DNA of 64,000 bases from Rhizobiaceae bacterium (GTDB taxonomy: Bacteria > Pseudomonadota > Alphaproteobacteria > Rhizobiales > Rhizobiaceae): assembly GCA_025698895.1 (NCBI GenBank), contig JAILWO010000005.1, forward strand, positions 1 to 64,000, in the 5' to 3' direction. Position 1 is the first letter of the stretch, and the number at the start of each line of letters is the position of its first letter. Under the pieces are notes generated by a model. That model did not search any database and was not told where the DNA came from. It saw only the letters and a program-made list of their open reading frames with translations. This document shows positions 9,618 through 18,538 of the stretch, piece after piece. The position numbers and the translations under genes were made by a program.

Positions 9618-10184
9618 TCACGCCCGACGGTAGAAGAGCACCCGACCGGCGGGGACGAGCTGCAGCAGATAGTCGAAGTCGGCAACATTGGCGGTAAGGA
9701 CCGCGAAGCCGAGCTTCTGCGCCTGCAGGAACAGGACACAATCGTGAAGGGCACGCAGCCGCGCGTCCTTCTGGTAACCCTGCAGCCGGCACAGCATGCC
9801 CGAAAGCAGCGCGGCCCGCGCAAGCACGTCGGCATCGGGAGTGAAGGTCCGATGCGCCGGCATGGCTTCGACAAGAACACCGATCTGCTTGACGACGCCC
9901 TTGGTCCGCGGATCGGCGGGATCGAGTACGCCGACCGTGTGCATCAGCTCCTGGATCGCCACCGTCGAGTGGTTGGCCACTCGGAGATTCAGGAGCTCTG
10001 CAACGGAATCGGGTGAATGGCCTTGCAATCCATCGATGTAGACGCAGGTGTCGAGCAGCAGTCCGTGGCCGGCGCCGGGATGATCCCCGATAAAGGGCAG
10101 GTCTGCATCGTCCCGCCGCGACAGGGTGCGGCCGGGATCGAGCCGCCCCCATCGAACGGCGGCATCGAAATCGAAGGCGGCCAC
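9618..10184 (-). CDS. PIN-domain toxin (VapC-like)
   Basis: The 188-aa product has a PIN-type core: first Asp in GLLLDTCVYIDGL (residues 41-53), a central Glu in VAIQELMH, and a C-terminal acidic cluster in LTANVADFDYL. PIN toxins are metal-dependent RNases. The start is GTG 10184, one nt after the stop of the upstream antitoxin gene, so the pair is translationally coupled. The ~40-residue N-terminal extension before the PIN core is unusual for VapC. RNA target unknown. Confidence 0.8.
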   Translation of the reverse strand: MAAFDFDAAVRWGRLDPGRTLSRRDDADLPFIGDHPGAGHGLLLDTCVYIDGLQGHSPDSVAELLNLRVANHSTVAIQELMHTVGVLDPADPRTKGVVKQIGVLVEAMPAHRTFTPDADVLARAALLSGMLCRLQGYQKDARLRALHDCVLFLQAQKLGFAVLTANVADFDYLLQLVPAGRVLFYRRA

Positions 10185-10185
10185 C

Positions 10186-10548
10186 TCAGAAGCCGAGCTT
10201 CAGAGACGGATCGACCGTTCCACGCACCTTGTCGAAGGCTTTGCTGAACTCGTCCTCGAGCGCCACATTAGCGAGCGCAAATTCGATGAGATCGGTATCG
10301 GTGCTGATCCCCGTCTGCTTCTTGGCCTGCTCCAGCAGCGCCGGGCTGATGCGCCCGCCGATGCGTGCGCTCTTTTCGCCGAGCAGTCCGGACTTCTCGG
10401 CAGCGGACAGTACGGCCTTGCGGCGCGCCGGATCGATGAGGACGAACCTCCCCGTCTTCGCCACGCGGCCGAGCTTCGTCTTACGGCTCTTGATCGGAGA
10501 GCCGCTTGTGCCGGCGCGAGCGGTCGCGGGCTTGCTGGTCTTCGCCAT
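10186..10548 (-). CDS. antitoxin-like DNA-binding protein of the PIN toxin
   Basis: From ATG 10548 (GGAG 9 nt upstream) the protein is 120 aa: a Lys/Ser-rich basic N-terminus, then VLIDPARRKAVLSAAEK, and a ribbon-helix-helix-like segment (RISPALLEQAKKQTGISTDTDLIEFALANVALED). It is immediately upstream of the PIN gene with a one-nt gap, the standard antitoxin-toxin layout. An upstream ATG at 10593 would add 15 residues. It probably binds its own promoter. Confidence 0.72.
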   Translation of the reverse strand: MAKTSKPATARAGTSGSPIKSRKTKLGRVAKTGRFVLIDPARRKAVLSAAEKSGLLGEKSARIGGRISPALLEQAKKQTGISTDTDLIEFALANVALEDEFSKAFDKVRGTVDPSLKLGF

Positions 10549-10754
10549 TTTTCGCTGCTCCAATGTTGAACGTTTTTGCGTTCTGTCCAACATAGCATCT
10601 GGACCGCTGAATTCAAGGCGCGATCGATATGCTGCTCTATGCACCGCCCGACGCACAGAAAGTCCCTTCCCTATCAGCTGACATAATGGTCGTGTAGCTT
10701 TACTTGCCGGCCGCAGATGGGCCGTTCGTCTCTTGCAGTTCTGGGGGGAAGAGC

Positions 10755-12506
10755 ATGCGAAAAGAAAAGAACGGCATTAGTGTTCACGCAATACCGGGCA
10801 CTCATACTGTGCTGTTCGGAATGGACGCAACCGAAGAGGCGAGACGGGGCCTGCTTGGATTTGCTCTGGGCAAGCGCAAGCCGAGAGGCAACATCGCATG
10901 GATGAATGGCTTCAAAGTGTTCGAGGAGACATTTCCCAACCCCGAGCCCGGCACGCTCAAGCCGACCAACGAGCATCCAATCCAGGATTTCCAGTGGTCG
11001 GACTACAATGCCGAACCCGGCGGTGAGGCGGCTGACTATGTCATCCGCCCTCTCTATGGCGCGCCCGCCGAACTGGTGCCTGGCGCCGACATCGAGATGA
11101 CCGTTGCGACGCTCAACGCGCCGGGCGCACGCCACCATGTGTATTTCAACCGCGGCACCGTGCCGGGACAGGCCTTCGCCCGGCAGTTCGGCAATACCTA
11201 TCCCAGCGACGACGAACAGCGCGAGCCGGGCAATGCGAAGGTCAAATGGCTGAGCCGCGGCCTCCTGGAAGCGGCGCTCGATTTTATCGGGCGCGCGAGC
11301 GGCCCGGGCTTTGAGCTGAAGGTCGCCGCCTACGAGTTCACGTATTTTCCTTTCCTGGCCGCGCTTGGGGAGGCCGCGTTGCGGGGCGCGAAGGTCAAGA
11401 TCTGCGTCAATACTGGGGATCGCCGCAGCAATGGCGACATCTACCAGGATGAGACCAGCCTCGGGAACTGGACCGCGATGCTGGATGACACCCTCAAGAA
11501 GCGGCTTGGCAGCACGTTCCCCTCGATGGGCAGAAAGGGTTTGACGCTCTATCCTCGAACATGGTGGGCGGGCATCCCGCACAACAAGTTCATGGTGCTC
11601 GAGGAGAACGGGCACCCGGTCGCGGTCTGGACCGGATCGACCAACTTCACTTCATCCGGGTTTCTCGGGCAATCCAACCTTGCTCACGTCATCGAGGACG
11701 AGGGCCTGGCGCGCTCCTACGCCCGCTACTGGGAGACCCTGGCGGGCGACCCATCGCCAACGGATCTCAGCGGTTTCAACACGCGCGAGTTTCCCGATCC
11801 GAACCCTCTCGCCGCCAGCGAAGCTCGGCCGATCTTCTCGCCTCGCGCGGAGGGTATCTTGGCCTGGTACTCCGGCCAGATGGAACAGGCCGAAATGGCT
11901 GGGTTCCTGACGGCTGCTTTTGGAATCTCGGAAGAGATCGGCGCGGCCTTCACTGGGGACAGCAACATCCTCCGTTTCGTCGTCGCCGAGAATTCAGGTC
12001 GGACGGACAAGGCCAAGGCGATCATGACGGCGATCGAGAACGATCGCGACAATATTGTCGCGATGGGCGCCTTGCTGGTGGAAAAGAGCATCAAGGCCGG
12101 CCTTGAGGGCGAGGCCCTCGACCGCTGGTTCCTGCGGGAGGAACGTCACCGGCGGCAGGGAAACATCTTCTACATCCATACCAAGATGATGATGATCGAC
12201 CCGTTCGGGCCAAATCCGCGGGTCTTCTCAGGATCGGCTAACTTTTCGGCGGCCTCGGTGACCGACAATGACGAGAACATGCTGCTGCTTTCAGGCGAAT
12301 GGGCGGCCGAGGTGACCCCGGTGCTGGTCAACGAGTTCATGCGGCTGCACCGCCACCTTTATTTCAGGACGACCGCGCTGAAAGTGGCGGGCTCCGGCGG
12401 CGGTAGTGCGAGGGAGGCCGCGCTGCTCACGCCGGACGATAGCTGGCAGAAGGATCATTTCCTGCCCGGGCGGCAAAAGCATCGCAAGCGCGAGCTCTTC
12501 CGATAG
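10755..12506 (+). CDS. phospholipase D-like protein with two HKD motifs
   Basis: The 583-aa protein has two PLD active-site repeats. Motif 1 at residues 276-283 is HNKFMVLE, with Glu where Asp is usual, followed by WTGSTNFTSSG. Motif 2 at 475-482 is HTKMMMID, followed by FSGSANFSAAS. Two motifs in one chain suggest an internal pseudo-dimer with phosphodiesterase activity, possibly a nuclease given the defence-rich surroundings. I chose ATG 10755 because GGGGGGAAG precedes it; the upstream ATG 10704 lacks a site. No signal peptide is seen, so it is probably cytoplasmic. Substrate unknown. Confidence 0.82.
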   Translation: MRKEKNGISVHAIPGTHTVLFGMDATEEARRGLLGFALGKRKPRGNIAWMNGFKVFEETFPNPEPGTLKPTNEHPIQDFQWSDYNAEPGGEAADYVIRPLYGAPAELVPGADIEMTVATLNAPGARHHVYFNRGTVPGQAFARQFGNTYPSDDEQREPGNAKVKWLSRGLLEAALDFIGRASGPGFELKVAAYEFTYFPFLAALGEAALRGAKVKICVNTGDRRSNGDIYQDETSLGNWTAMLDDTLKKRLGSTFPSMGRKGLTLYPRTWWAGIPHNKFMVLEENGHPVAVWTGSTNFTSSGFLGQSNLAHVIEDEGLARSYARYWETLAGDPSPTDLSGFNTREFPDPNPLAASEARPIFSPRAEGILAWYSGQMEQAEMAGFLTAAFGISEEIGAAFTGDSNILRFVVAENSGRTDKAKAIMTAIENDRDNIVAMGALLVEKSIKAGLEGEALDRWFLREERHRRQGNIFYIHTKMMMIDPFGPNPRVFSGSANFSAASVTDNDENMLLLSGEWAAEVTPVLVNEFMRLHRHLYFRTTALKVAGSGGGSAREAALLTPDDSWQKDHFLPGRQKHRKRELFR

Positions 12507-12528
12507 GCATCTGGCCCGGCCGTCTGGT

Positions 12529-12547
12529 CCCTCCAGCGGATGGGAGG
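12529..12547 (+). terminator. short hairpin between convergent genes
   Basis: CCCTCC and GGGAGG are complementary, separated by 7 nt, 23 nt downstream of the PLD stop and before the convergent gene ending at 12614. No T-run follows, so intrinsic termination is uncertain. Confidence 0.25.
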
Positions 12548-12613
12548 GTTGCCTACGCATGCGCTCCCCGAGGCATCGAGCGGCGCGGTTGGCCTCGTCG
12601 CCGCTCGCTGTGA

Positions 12614-13180
12614 TCAGGGCTGACTGCCTGCCTTGAGAATGCCCGTCCGGCCGGGATACTGGGCCTTCGGATTCTGGCGCCACCAAAATTCGACCGTCAC
12701 CGGAATGTGCCACTTCTTGGCAAGGCGTTCCACCTCCTTCCACGCGTCGGAAGCCGACTGGCCCTGCACCGAAATGCCCAGGTGCGGATGATACTTGAAT
12801 CCCTCATCCTCGAACTGAACGGCCTTGGCTGGTATCCCCAACTCGCGAACGAGCGTCTCGCCGTCCAATCCCTTGGCCTTCAGTTGGGCGATCGTTGTCA
12901 GAAGGACGGACGACCACCGCGGGCTTGGCACAGCCTTCCCGTTGATGGTCGCCGACAACGGCTTGGTGAACGCCAGACCGGGCGCGACATCGAACTGCAT
13001 TGCGCCGCCGCTCGTGACCACCGCCTCGGCGGGCTCATCGTCACGCTCGAGTCCGAGCTGGTCCATTGTCTCCCTTATGACGCGATCAAGCGTCTCAGCG
13101 GGCGTCTTGGTGCCGAACCAGCTCGCCATGAGCTTGAGATCGGAAAATGTGGCATCGCTTATTCGCACAACCGGCATCAT
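12614..13180 (-). CDS. hypothetical protein with ribbon-helix-helix-like N-terminus (188 aa)
   Basis: The N-terminal ~45 residues (VVRISDATFSDLKLMASWFG...TPAETLDRVIRETM) look like an RHH DNA-binding domain; the rest contains a predicted alpha/beta domain ending in a basic Trp-rich segment (EFWWRQNPKAQYPGR). I do not recognise the family. GGAG lies 6 nt upstream of ATG 13180; ATG 13177 follows directly. The gene is divergent from AbiEi across an intergenic region with a perfect inverted repeat, so it could be the regulator of that region. Confidence 0.62.
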   Translation of the reverse strand: MMPVVRISDATFSDLKLMASWFGTKTPAETLDRVIRETMDQLGLERDDEPAEAVVTSGGAMQFDVAPGLAFTKPLSATINGKAVPSPRWSSVLLTTIAQLKAKGLDGETLVRELGIPAKAVQFEDEGFKYHPHLGISVQGQSASDAWKEVERLAKKWHIPVTVEFWWRQNPKAQYPGRTGILKAGSQP

Positions 13181-13208
13181 GAGAATCTCCTATCTTCCTT
13201 CGATAGGC

Positions 13209-13258
13209 AATATGTTACATATCCGGACCAAATGATACAAGGGGATATGTAACATATT
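13209..13258. promoter_or_regulatory. perfect 16-bp inverted repeat, likely operator
   Basis: The arms AATATGTTACATATCC (13209-13224) and GGATATGTAACATATT (13243-13258) are exact reverse complements with an 18-nt spacer. Each arm contains an 11-bp near-palindrome TATGT-N-ACATA, so there may be two dimer sites. A further AACATATTT copy occurs at 13342-13350, next to the AbiEi start. It lies between divergent genes (12614..13180 and 13358..14443) and probably binds an autoregulator from one of them. Confidence 0.7.
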
Positions 13259-13349
13259 TCTGCCTTTCACCCGGAAGGCTGGTTTCAGCAGTCGTTGAAA
13301 AGGCAGCGAAGAGTGAAAGGGGTTGCCGAATTTCAGTAGATAACATATT

Positions 13350-13365
13350 TTCAGCAAATGCTGAA
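13350..13365. promoter_or_regulatory. short palindrome over the AbiEi start codon
   Basis: TTCAGC and GCTGAA flank AAAT, and the AbiEi ATG (13358-13360) lies within the palindrome. It could be an operator or an mRNA hairpin occluding the start. No Shine-Dalgarno sequence is visible upstream, so the actual start may instead be ATG 13388. Confidence 0.35.
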
Positions 13366-14443
13366 CACCGTCGAAGAACTGAAAACCATGGAGAAGGACG
13401 CTGCGGAGGCCCTAACGGGACTCCTGCAAAGGGTCCCGGCTCTTGTGGTCGAGGATGTCGAACTCGAGCGTGCTGACGGCCCCGATCGCGGGGCCGATTT
13501 CTTGGCCCACGTCGCTGTCGGCGGCCGCCGACACACGTTGGTCTGCCAGGTCAAGTCGAACGGTCAGCCCCGGCACGTTCGCTTAGGTTTGCTTCAACTG
13601 CGTAACTACACTGCGCATTTCGATAGAGAAGCGGTGCCGATCTTCGTCGCTCCATACCTCTCCCCGGAGGCTCAGGCGCTTTGCAACGACTACAAGGTCG
13701 GTTTCCTGGACCTTGTTGGCAATGCCCGCATTATTTTCGACAGTGTTTTCATCGAGCGGCACGTCGACAGCAAGCCGAGCGCGGAGCGACGCGAACTCAA
13801 ATCCCTCTTCAAGCCCAAGTCTGCGCAGGTGCTCCGGGTGCTGTTGCGAGATCCAGACAAACCATGGCGCGTAGCGGACCTTGCCGAAGCGTCAGCGGTA
13901 AGCCTTGGCCACATCAGCAATGTGCGAAGCGCACTAATCGACCGGGAATGGGCAAGAACGTCGTCCGAGGGAGTGACGTTGACGGACCCCGACGCGTTGC
14001 TGGACGCGTGGCGCGAGGCCTACGAGCCGCCCGTCGGTCGGCGGCTGCGATTTTATTCGGCGCTTCACGGGAGCGGCTTCGACACCGCGGTGCGCGGAGT
14101 CCTTGGTGCGCAGCCGGAAGGTGGATGGGCGATACTCGGGTCTTTCTCGGCCGCCCAGTGGTTGTCACCTTACGGGCGAACCAGCACGCAATTCCTCTAT
14201 GCCGACGATGATGGCCTCGTGCGACTGCAGGAGGCGATAAAGCTGTCATCGGCGTCAAAGGGGGAAAATGTCGTTGTCACTTTACCGAAGGATGCAGGCA
14301 TCCTCCGCGATGCCGTCGAGCCTGTGCCGGGAGTTGTCTGCACGAGTCCGGTGCAAACCTATCTCGACCTGGCAGCCGCCGGTGAACGGGGACGCGAAGC
14401 TGCTGAGCACCTGCGTCGGGAGAAGCTCGCATGGCGCCCATAA
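13358..14443 (+). CDS. AbiEi-like antitoxin with nuclease-like N-terminal domain
   Basis: The 361-aa protein has an N-terminal restriction-endonuclease-like segment (D near residue 48, then HTLVCQVKSNGQPRHVRLG, residues 59-77) followed by a winged-helix region (VADLAEASAVSLGHISNVRSAL) and a C-terminal domain (SFSAAQWLSPY...TSPVQTYLDLAA) typical of AbiEi family transcriptional antitoxins. It precedes a nucleotidyltransferase gene with a 13-nt overlap, the AbiE type IV layout. Start is ATG 13358 or ATG 13388; neither has a strong ribosome site. Confidence 0.8.
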   Translation: MLNTVEELKTMEKDAAEALTGLLQRVPALVVEDVELERADGPDRGADFLAHVAVGGRRHTLVCQVKSNGQPRHVRLGLLQLRNYTAHFDREAVPIFVAPYLSPEAQALCNDYKVGFLDLVGNARIIFDSVFIERHVDSKPSAERRELKSLFKPKSAQVLRVLLRDPDKPWRVADLAEASAVSLGHISNVRSALIDREWARTSSEGVTLTDPDALLDAWREAYEPPVGRRLRFYSALHGSGFDTAVRGVLGAQPEGGWAILGSFSAAQWLSPYGRTSTQFLYADDDGLVRLQEAIKLSSASKGENVVVTLPKDAGILRDAVEPVPGVVCTSPVQTYLDLAAAGERGREAAEHLRREKLAWRP

Positions 14444-15300
14444 CTCCCGCAGAGCCGCAATCGGCGGCTGATTACGATGATCGTACCACCTCGGCCGTCA
14501 AGGCTGTGCTGATTGAAGTTGGCCAGATACTGGGCAGCTTCCGCGGTAAGTTCGCGGTCGTCGGGGGCGCCGTGCCGTGGCTCCTGCTCGGCAGCGAGGA
14601 TATGCCCCATGTCGGGACGCTCGATGTCGATCTCAGTCTCGACGCGGAGGCGCTGGGAGACGGTGAATACACGACGCTGATCGAAGCGCTTAGAGAACAC
14701 GGATACGAGCAGCGTGCCGAACTAAGGCGATTTCAGCTTGTGCGGCAGGTTCCAGCGGCCGATGACGGCGGTCCGATCGACATCATCGTCGATTTTTTGA
14801 TGCCGCGGGACGCGGAAATCGTCAAGAACGTGCCGCCCCTGATCAGCGACTTCGCCGTGCAGCGGGCCGACGGCGCCGATCTAGCATTGCGCTTTTACCA
14901 GATGGTCGCGATTGCCGGTCCGATGCCAGGGGGCGGCACAAACCGCGTGGAGATCGCCGTCTGCTCGATCCCAGCCTTGCTCGCCATGAAAGGGCATGCC
15001 CTCAACGGTCGGCACAAGCAGAAGGACGCATACGACATCTACTACTGCGTTCGAAATTATCCCGAGGGCAGCGAGGCGCTCGCTCTGGCATGTCGGCCAC
15101 TGGTGGAACACGCCAGCGGCGCGCGAGGCTTCGGCTTCATTGCAGAGAAATTCGACACCGTCGACGGCTACGGGCCGACTTGCGTCAGGCAGTTCGTCGA
15201 ACAGACCGATATTCTAGGCGATCGCACGCCCGACCAATGGCAGCAGGATGCTTTCGGACAAATCGACGCCTGGCTGCGCGCACTGGGGTTTCGGGGTTAA
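14431..15300 (+). CDS. AbiEii/AbiGii-type nucleotidyltransferase toxin
   Basis: The 289-aa product has a DNA-polymerase-beta-like nucleotidyltransferase core: FAVVGGAVPWLLLG near residue 38, then GTLDVDLSLD near 60-69 with the metal-binding Asp pair. The second half (IPALLAMKGHALNGRHKQKDAYDIYY) carries the AbiEii KGHAL...KDAYD motif. Such proteins act as bacteriostatic toxins modifying RNA or nucleotides. It overlaps AbiEi by 13 nt and is followed 4 nt later by the AlbA_2 gene, making a three-gene operon. Confidence 0.84.
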   Translation: MAPITPAEPQSAADYDDRTTSAVKAVLIEVGQILGSFRGKFAVVGGAVPWLLLGSEDMPHVGTLDVDLSLDAEALGDGEYTTLIEALREHGYEQRAELRRFQLVRQVPAADDGGPIDIIVDFLMPRDAEIVKNVPPLISDFAVQRADGADLALRFYQMVAIAGPMPGGGTNRVEIAVCSIPALLAMKGHALNGRHKQKDAYDIYYCVRNYPEGSEALALACRPLVEHASGARGFGFIAEKFDTVDGYGPTCVRQFVEQTDILGDRTPDQWQQDAFGQIDAWLRALGFRG

Positions 15301-15304
15301 GGAA

Positions 15305-16747
15305 ATGTCGGCTGCACCCGAGCGCGACAAGGTCACCGTTTCAGATTTGTCCGACCTCATTGCCGGGGCAAACGAAAATCTCGGTGTCGAGTTCAAGGCC
15401 TGGATGGACACGACAGATCCTGAGCACAGAGCGAAGCTCGCGCGCCACATTGCGGCGCTTGCCAATCACGGCGGGGGTTATCTCGTCTTAGGTATCGACG
15501 ACAAGACGCGCAAGCCCCTCGGCGCCACCGATCTGCCCCCTTCCTCGTTCGGCCAGGATGCAATTTCGGCGATCGTGAAGAGGTACCTCGAACCGCGCCT
15601 GCAGGTTCTCCTGCAGGGCGCCGAGTTTGAAGGCGTGACCTATCCGGTTGTCGTTGTCCCCTCACACGGAGCACGGCCCGTTGTGGCGATCGCGGATGGG
15701 CCACAGGGCGCCAATGGCAGACCTGTCGGCATCTCGCAGGGCACGGTCTACGTGAGGGCGGCCGGCCCCGAGAGCGTGCCGATCCGTAGCTCCGATGATT
15801 GGAACACGCTTCTGGAGCGTTGCCTGTCGCATCGCGCCGATCTCTTGGGAAGCATCCTCCGTCAGTCGATCGGCGGGCGGTCGCAGCCGGATTCGCGAGT
15901 TCTCGAACTGCTCGTCGCGGCGGTCACTGAGACGGCCGCCGATTTCACCGCACAGACTCGCAGCCTCACGGAGCGGACCGACGCAAAATACCATGCACAG
16001 ATATTGCAGGCGGGCGAAAACTATTCAGCCATGGGGTACGCCCTGGTCGATGCGGATGGCGATCCAATCAGCATCGAAAGCCCGCGAACGCTGAATGATC
16101 GCGTCTCGGTGGCGATGCACCAATATGCGTACTACGGCTGGGGTTCGTTCCTTCCTCTTTCGGTGCCGGAACGCGCGCCTCAGGTTCGCATGTCGACGTT
16201 GGGCGGGAGGGAGACCACGTACCTTGAAGGCATGCGCGTGGAAAACACGGGCTTGATCTCGAGTGCCTTCGACTACTGGCGGATCTATGAGTGCGGCATC
16301 GCGGTGAGCGTGGAGTCGTTGCGCGACAACTGGTCAAGAGAAGGCCAGCCATCTCCGCCCAAGCATCTGACCCCGTTGTGGATACTCGTCGCCATTCATT
16401 CGCTGCTGGCCCATGCCCGTCTCATGGGTCAGGAGCTGCCAGGAGTGGCCCAAGTAATCGTCCGGATGGATTGGCGCGGGCTCAGCGATCGCATGTTGAT
16501 GTGGGACAATTTCCGCGTCGTCGCTTCGACCCCATACCGCGACGATCGCTTCGCGCGGACCATACCGCTGCAATGGGCCGAGCTCCGCGATGATTACTTC
16601 GGAGCGCTTCGTCGGGTGGCGCTTCCGTTCATGAACCTGTTCGCGACACAGGGCTGGTTTCAGCCCGAGAGCTGGCTCACGCCGGACGCCGTGCAAAACG
16701 AGTTCAAGAGGCTCGAGATGCGTTCGATGAGACTGTTCGACGACTGA
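15305..16747 (+). CDS. AlbA_2 (Schlafen-type) domain protein
   Basis: ATG 15305 follows TAAGGA and lies 4 nt after the toxin stop. In the 480-aa product, residues ~12-85 match an AlbA_2 domain: NLGVEFKAWMD, then LARHIAALANHGGGYLVLGIDD. AlbA_2 domains bind nucleic acid or ATP and related Schlafen folds are RNases. The C-terminal ~300 residues match no family I know. Its coupling to AbiE suggests it is part of the same phage-defence or toxin unit. It ends 186 nt upstream of the DISARM methylase. Confidence 0.75.
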   Translation: MSAAPERDKVTVSDLSDLIAGANENLGVEFKAWMDTTDPEHRAKLARHIAALANHGGGYLVLGIDDKTRKPLGATDLPPSSFGQDAISAIVKRYLEPRLQVLLQGAEFEGVTYPVVVVPSHGARPVVAIADGPQGANGRPVGISQGTVYVRAAGPESVPIRSSDDWNTLLERCLSHRADLLGSILRQSIGGRSQPDSRVLELLVAAVTETAADFTAQTRSLTERTDAKYHAQILQAGENYSAMGYALVDADGDPISIESPRTLNDRVSVAMHQYAYYGWGSFLPLSVPERAPQVRMSTLGGRETTYLEGMRVENTGLISSAFDYWRIYECGIAVSVESLRDNWSREGQPSPPKHLTPLWILVAIHSLLAHARLMGQELPGVAQVIVRMDWRGLSDRMLMWDNFRVVASTPYRDDRFARTIPLQWAELRDDYFGALRRVALPFMNLFATQGWFQPESWLTPDAVQNEFKRLEMRSMRLFDD

Positions 16748-16933
16748 TTGTCGCCGGACTTCATTTGTTTTCGTGGCTTGGAAAAGGAGACTTTCGCAAG
16801 TTCGCCGCGGACGAGAACATGGGAACAAGCACTTGCGGTCTAGACGTTTGCTTTCGGGCATAGTCTTATTCGATGCAAAATCGCAAGATGATCCGTGGGC
16901 TGGCGAGCCGCGGCTGGTGGAAATGGGGGCTGC

Positions 16934-18538
16934 GTGGAGCTGAACGGGAGCAAAACGACGTTGCTCGCACGCGCTCGCATTATCGCGAGAGAACTGGCTA
17001 TTTCCGCAGCCACGCCGCAGGCTCGGGCCGACGCCTGCCTCGACCTGCTTGATGAGCTCGGGTCGGATAGCCGGGTCGAGGGCTTCCGTCGTGCGCTTCA
17101 CGCGTTGCCGGTCGACGAACGACACTATTGGATCGGCACGCTCTATACCCTTATGCTACCGAGCAAGGTGCGGCGGTCGCAGGCCACATATTTCACGCCA
17201 CCGGCCGTTGCGGACGCCGTTGTGGACCTCGCCATCGAGGCCGGTTTCAATTTCGCCCAGGACGACGTTCTTGATCCTGCGGCCGGGGGAGCCGCCTTCC
17301 TCTCGACGATTGCGGGCCGAATGGCGACTGCGGGCCTCGCCGCCAAGGACGTAGCCTATCGCCTGAACGGCATCGAGATCGACGCGGGCCTGGCGACGCT
17401 CTCCCGGCGGCTGATCGCGGATCGCCTTGGCGCGGCCCTGCCCCGTGACATCATCGTCGTCGACGATGCCCTCAAGGCGAAGGTTCCGGCCGCCTACGGG
17501 CTGGTGATTGCTAACCCGCCCTATGGACGTATGTCGATCGAGGAGGTGCGCGGAAGGGCTTGGCGACGTGTGGCCCACAGCGGCCACATCAACAAGTACG
17601 CGCTCTTTGCAGAGCTTTGCTTTCGGCATGCGAAGCCTGGCGGTGTCGTCGCCCTCGTCATTCCCTCGAGCTTTCGCGCCGGTCCTCTCTACGACCGCAT
17701 GCGAAGTTTCATCCGGTCGCGCGGCGAAGTTCTGACGATCGGTTCGATTGCCGGTCGGGATGGTGTTTTCCTGGACGTCGCTCAGGACATTAGTGTGCTG
17801 ATCGTGCGCAAGGGAAAGGCGCATCGCGCCGATGCCAAGGTGCGCTTTCCGATCGTCGGAGTGACATGCTCGGCGACGCCGATCGTCGAGCAGGCCCTAC
17901 CGCCCAAGTCGGGCGACGCTTGGCCACTTCCTGCGATCGATCCCCAGACCGTCGGCGGTGCAACCCTCGCCGACTATGGCGTCGGCGCCAAGGCGGGATA
18001 TTTTGTCTGGAATCGCGAGCAAACCCGGCTGGTTTCGAAGCTCGGAGGGCGGCGGGGTTTTCCGTTGATATGGGCGAAGAATGTTCGGTCGGGGGCACTC
18101 TGCCGGCCCTCCGGTAAGAAGGGCATTCAAACAGACTTCGTGACGTTCGCCGAGGACAGCGCAGCTGTGATCCGCTCGGCGGCGGCGATCATGCAGCGTA
18201 CCACGAACGACAAACAGCCACGTCGGCTGATAGCGGCGATGGTCGATCCTGCCGTAGTCGCCCGCTGGGGCGGCTTCGTCACCGAGAACCACACGATCGT
18301 TCTCACATCCGAGAACCCCGAGCAGCTTGCCCTCGCCGTCGCTCTGCTGAACACGAGTGCGGTTGATCAACGATACCGACGGGTGTCGGGAACCGCCGCC
18401 GTTTCGGTCACGCTGCTGCGCAAGCTCGACCTGCCTTTGCCGGCGGTTTTTCGAGAGGCGCTTCGTGACGCGGATGGCGACGCGGAGGCCGCAGCGCTTG
18501 CGGCCTATCGCGTCCACGCCAAGATGGTCGAAGCCTGA
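16934..18538 (+). CDS. N6-adenine DNA methyltransferase of DISARM-like operon
   Basis: The 534-aa product has an AdoMet-binding motif I (DVLDPAAGGAAFL) and the catalytic motif NPPY at residues 194-197, marking an amino (N6-adenine) methylase of the Eco57I/TaqI-like group, with Y-F-T-P (ATYFTPPAVAD) before it. The C-terminal half is a target-recognition region. GTG 16934 is preceded by GGGGG; ATG 16895 is an alternative. It joins the next gene by a TGATG overlap. In DISARM, the methylase marks host DNA so the other components spare it; the adenine type matches class 1 DrmMI rather than the C5 enzyme of class 2. Confidence 0.87.
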   Translation: MELNGSKTTLLARARIIARELAISAATPQARADACLDLLDELGSDSRVEGFRRALHALPVDERHYWIGTLYTLMLPSKVRRSQATYFTPPAVADAVVDLAIEAGFNFAQDDVLDPAAGGAAFLSTIAGRMATAGLAAKDVAYRLNGIEIDAGLATLSRRLIADRLGAALPRDIIVVDDALKAKVPAAYGLVIANPPYGRMSIEEVRGRAWRRVAHSGHINKYALFAELCFRHAKPGGVVALVIPSSFRAGPLYDRMRSFIRSRGEVLTIGSIAGRDGVFLDVAQDISVLIVRKGKAHRADAKVRFPIVGVTCSATPIVEQALPPKSGDAWPLPAIDPQTVGGATLADYGVGAKAGYFVWNREQTRLVSKLGGRRGFPLIWAKNVRSGALCRPSGKKGIQTDFVTFAEDSAAVIRSAAAIMQRTTNDKQPRRLIAAMVDPAVVARWGGFVTENHTIVLTSENPEQLALAVALLNTSAVDQRYRRVSGTAAVSVTLLRKLDLPLPAVFREALRDADGDAEAAALAAYRVHAKMVEA

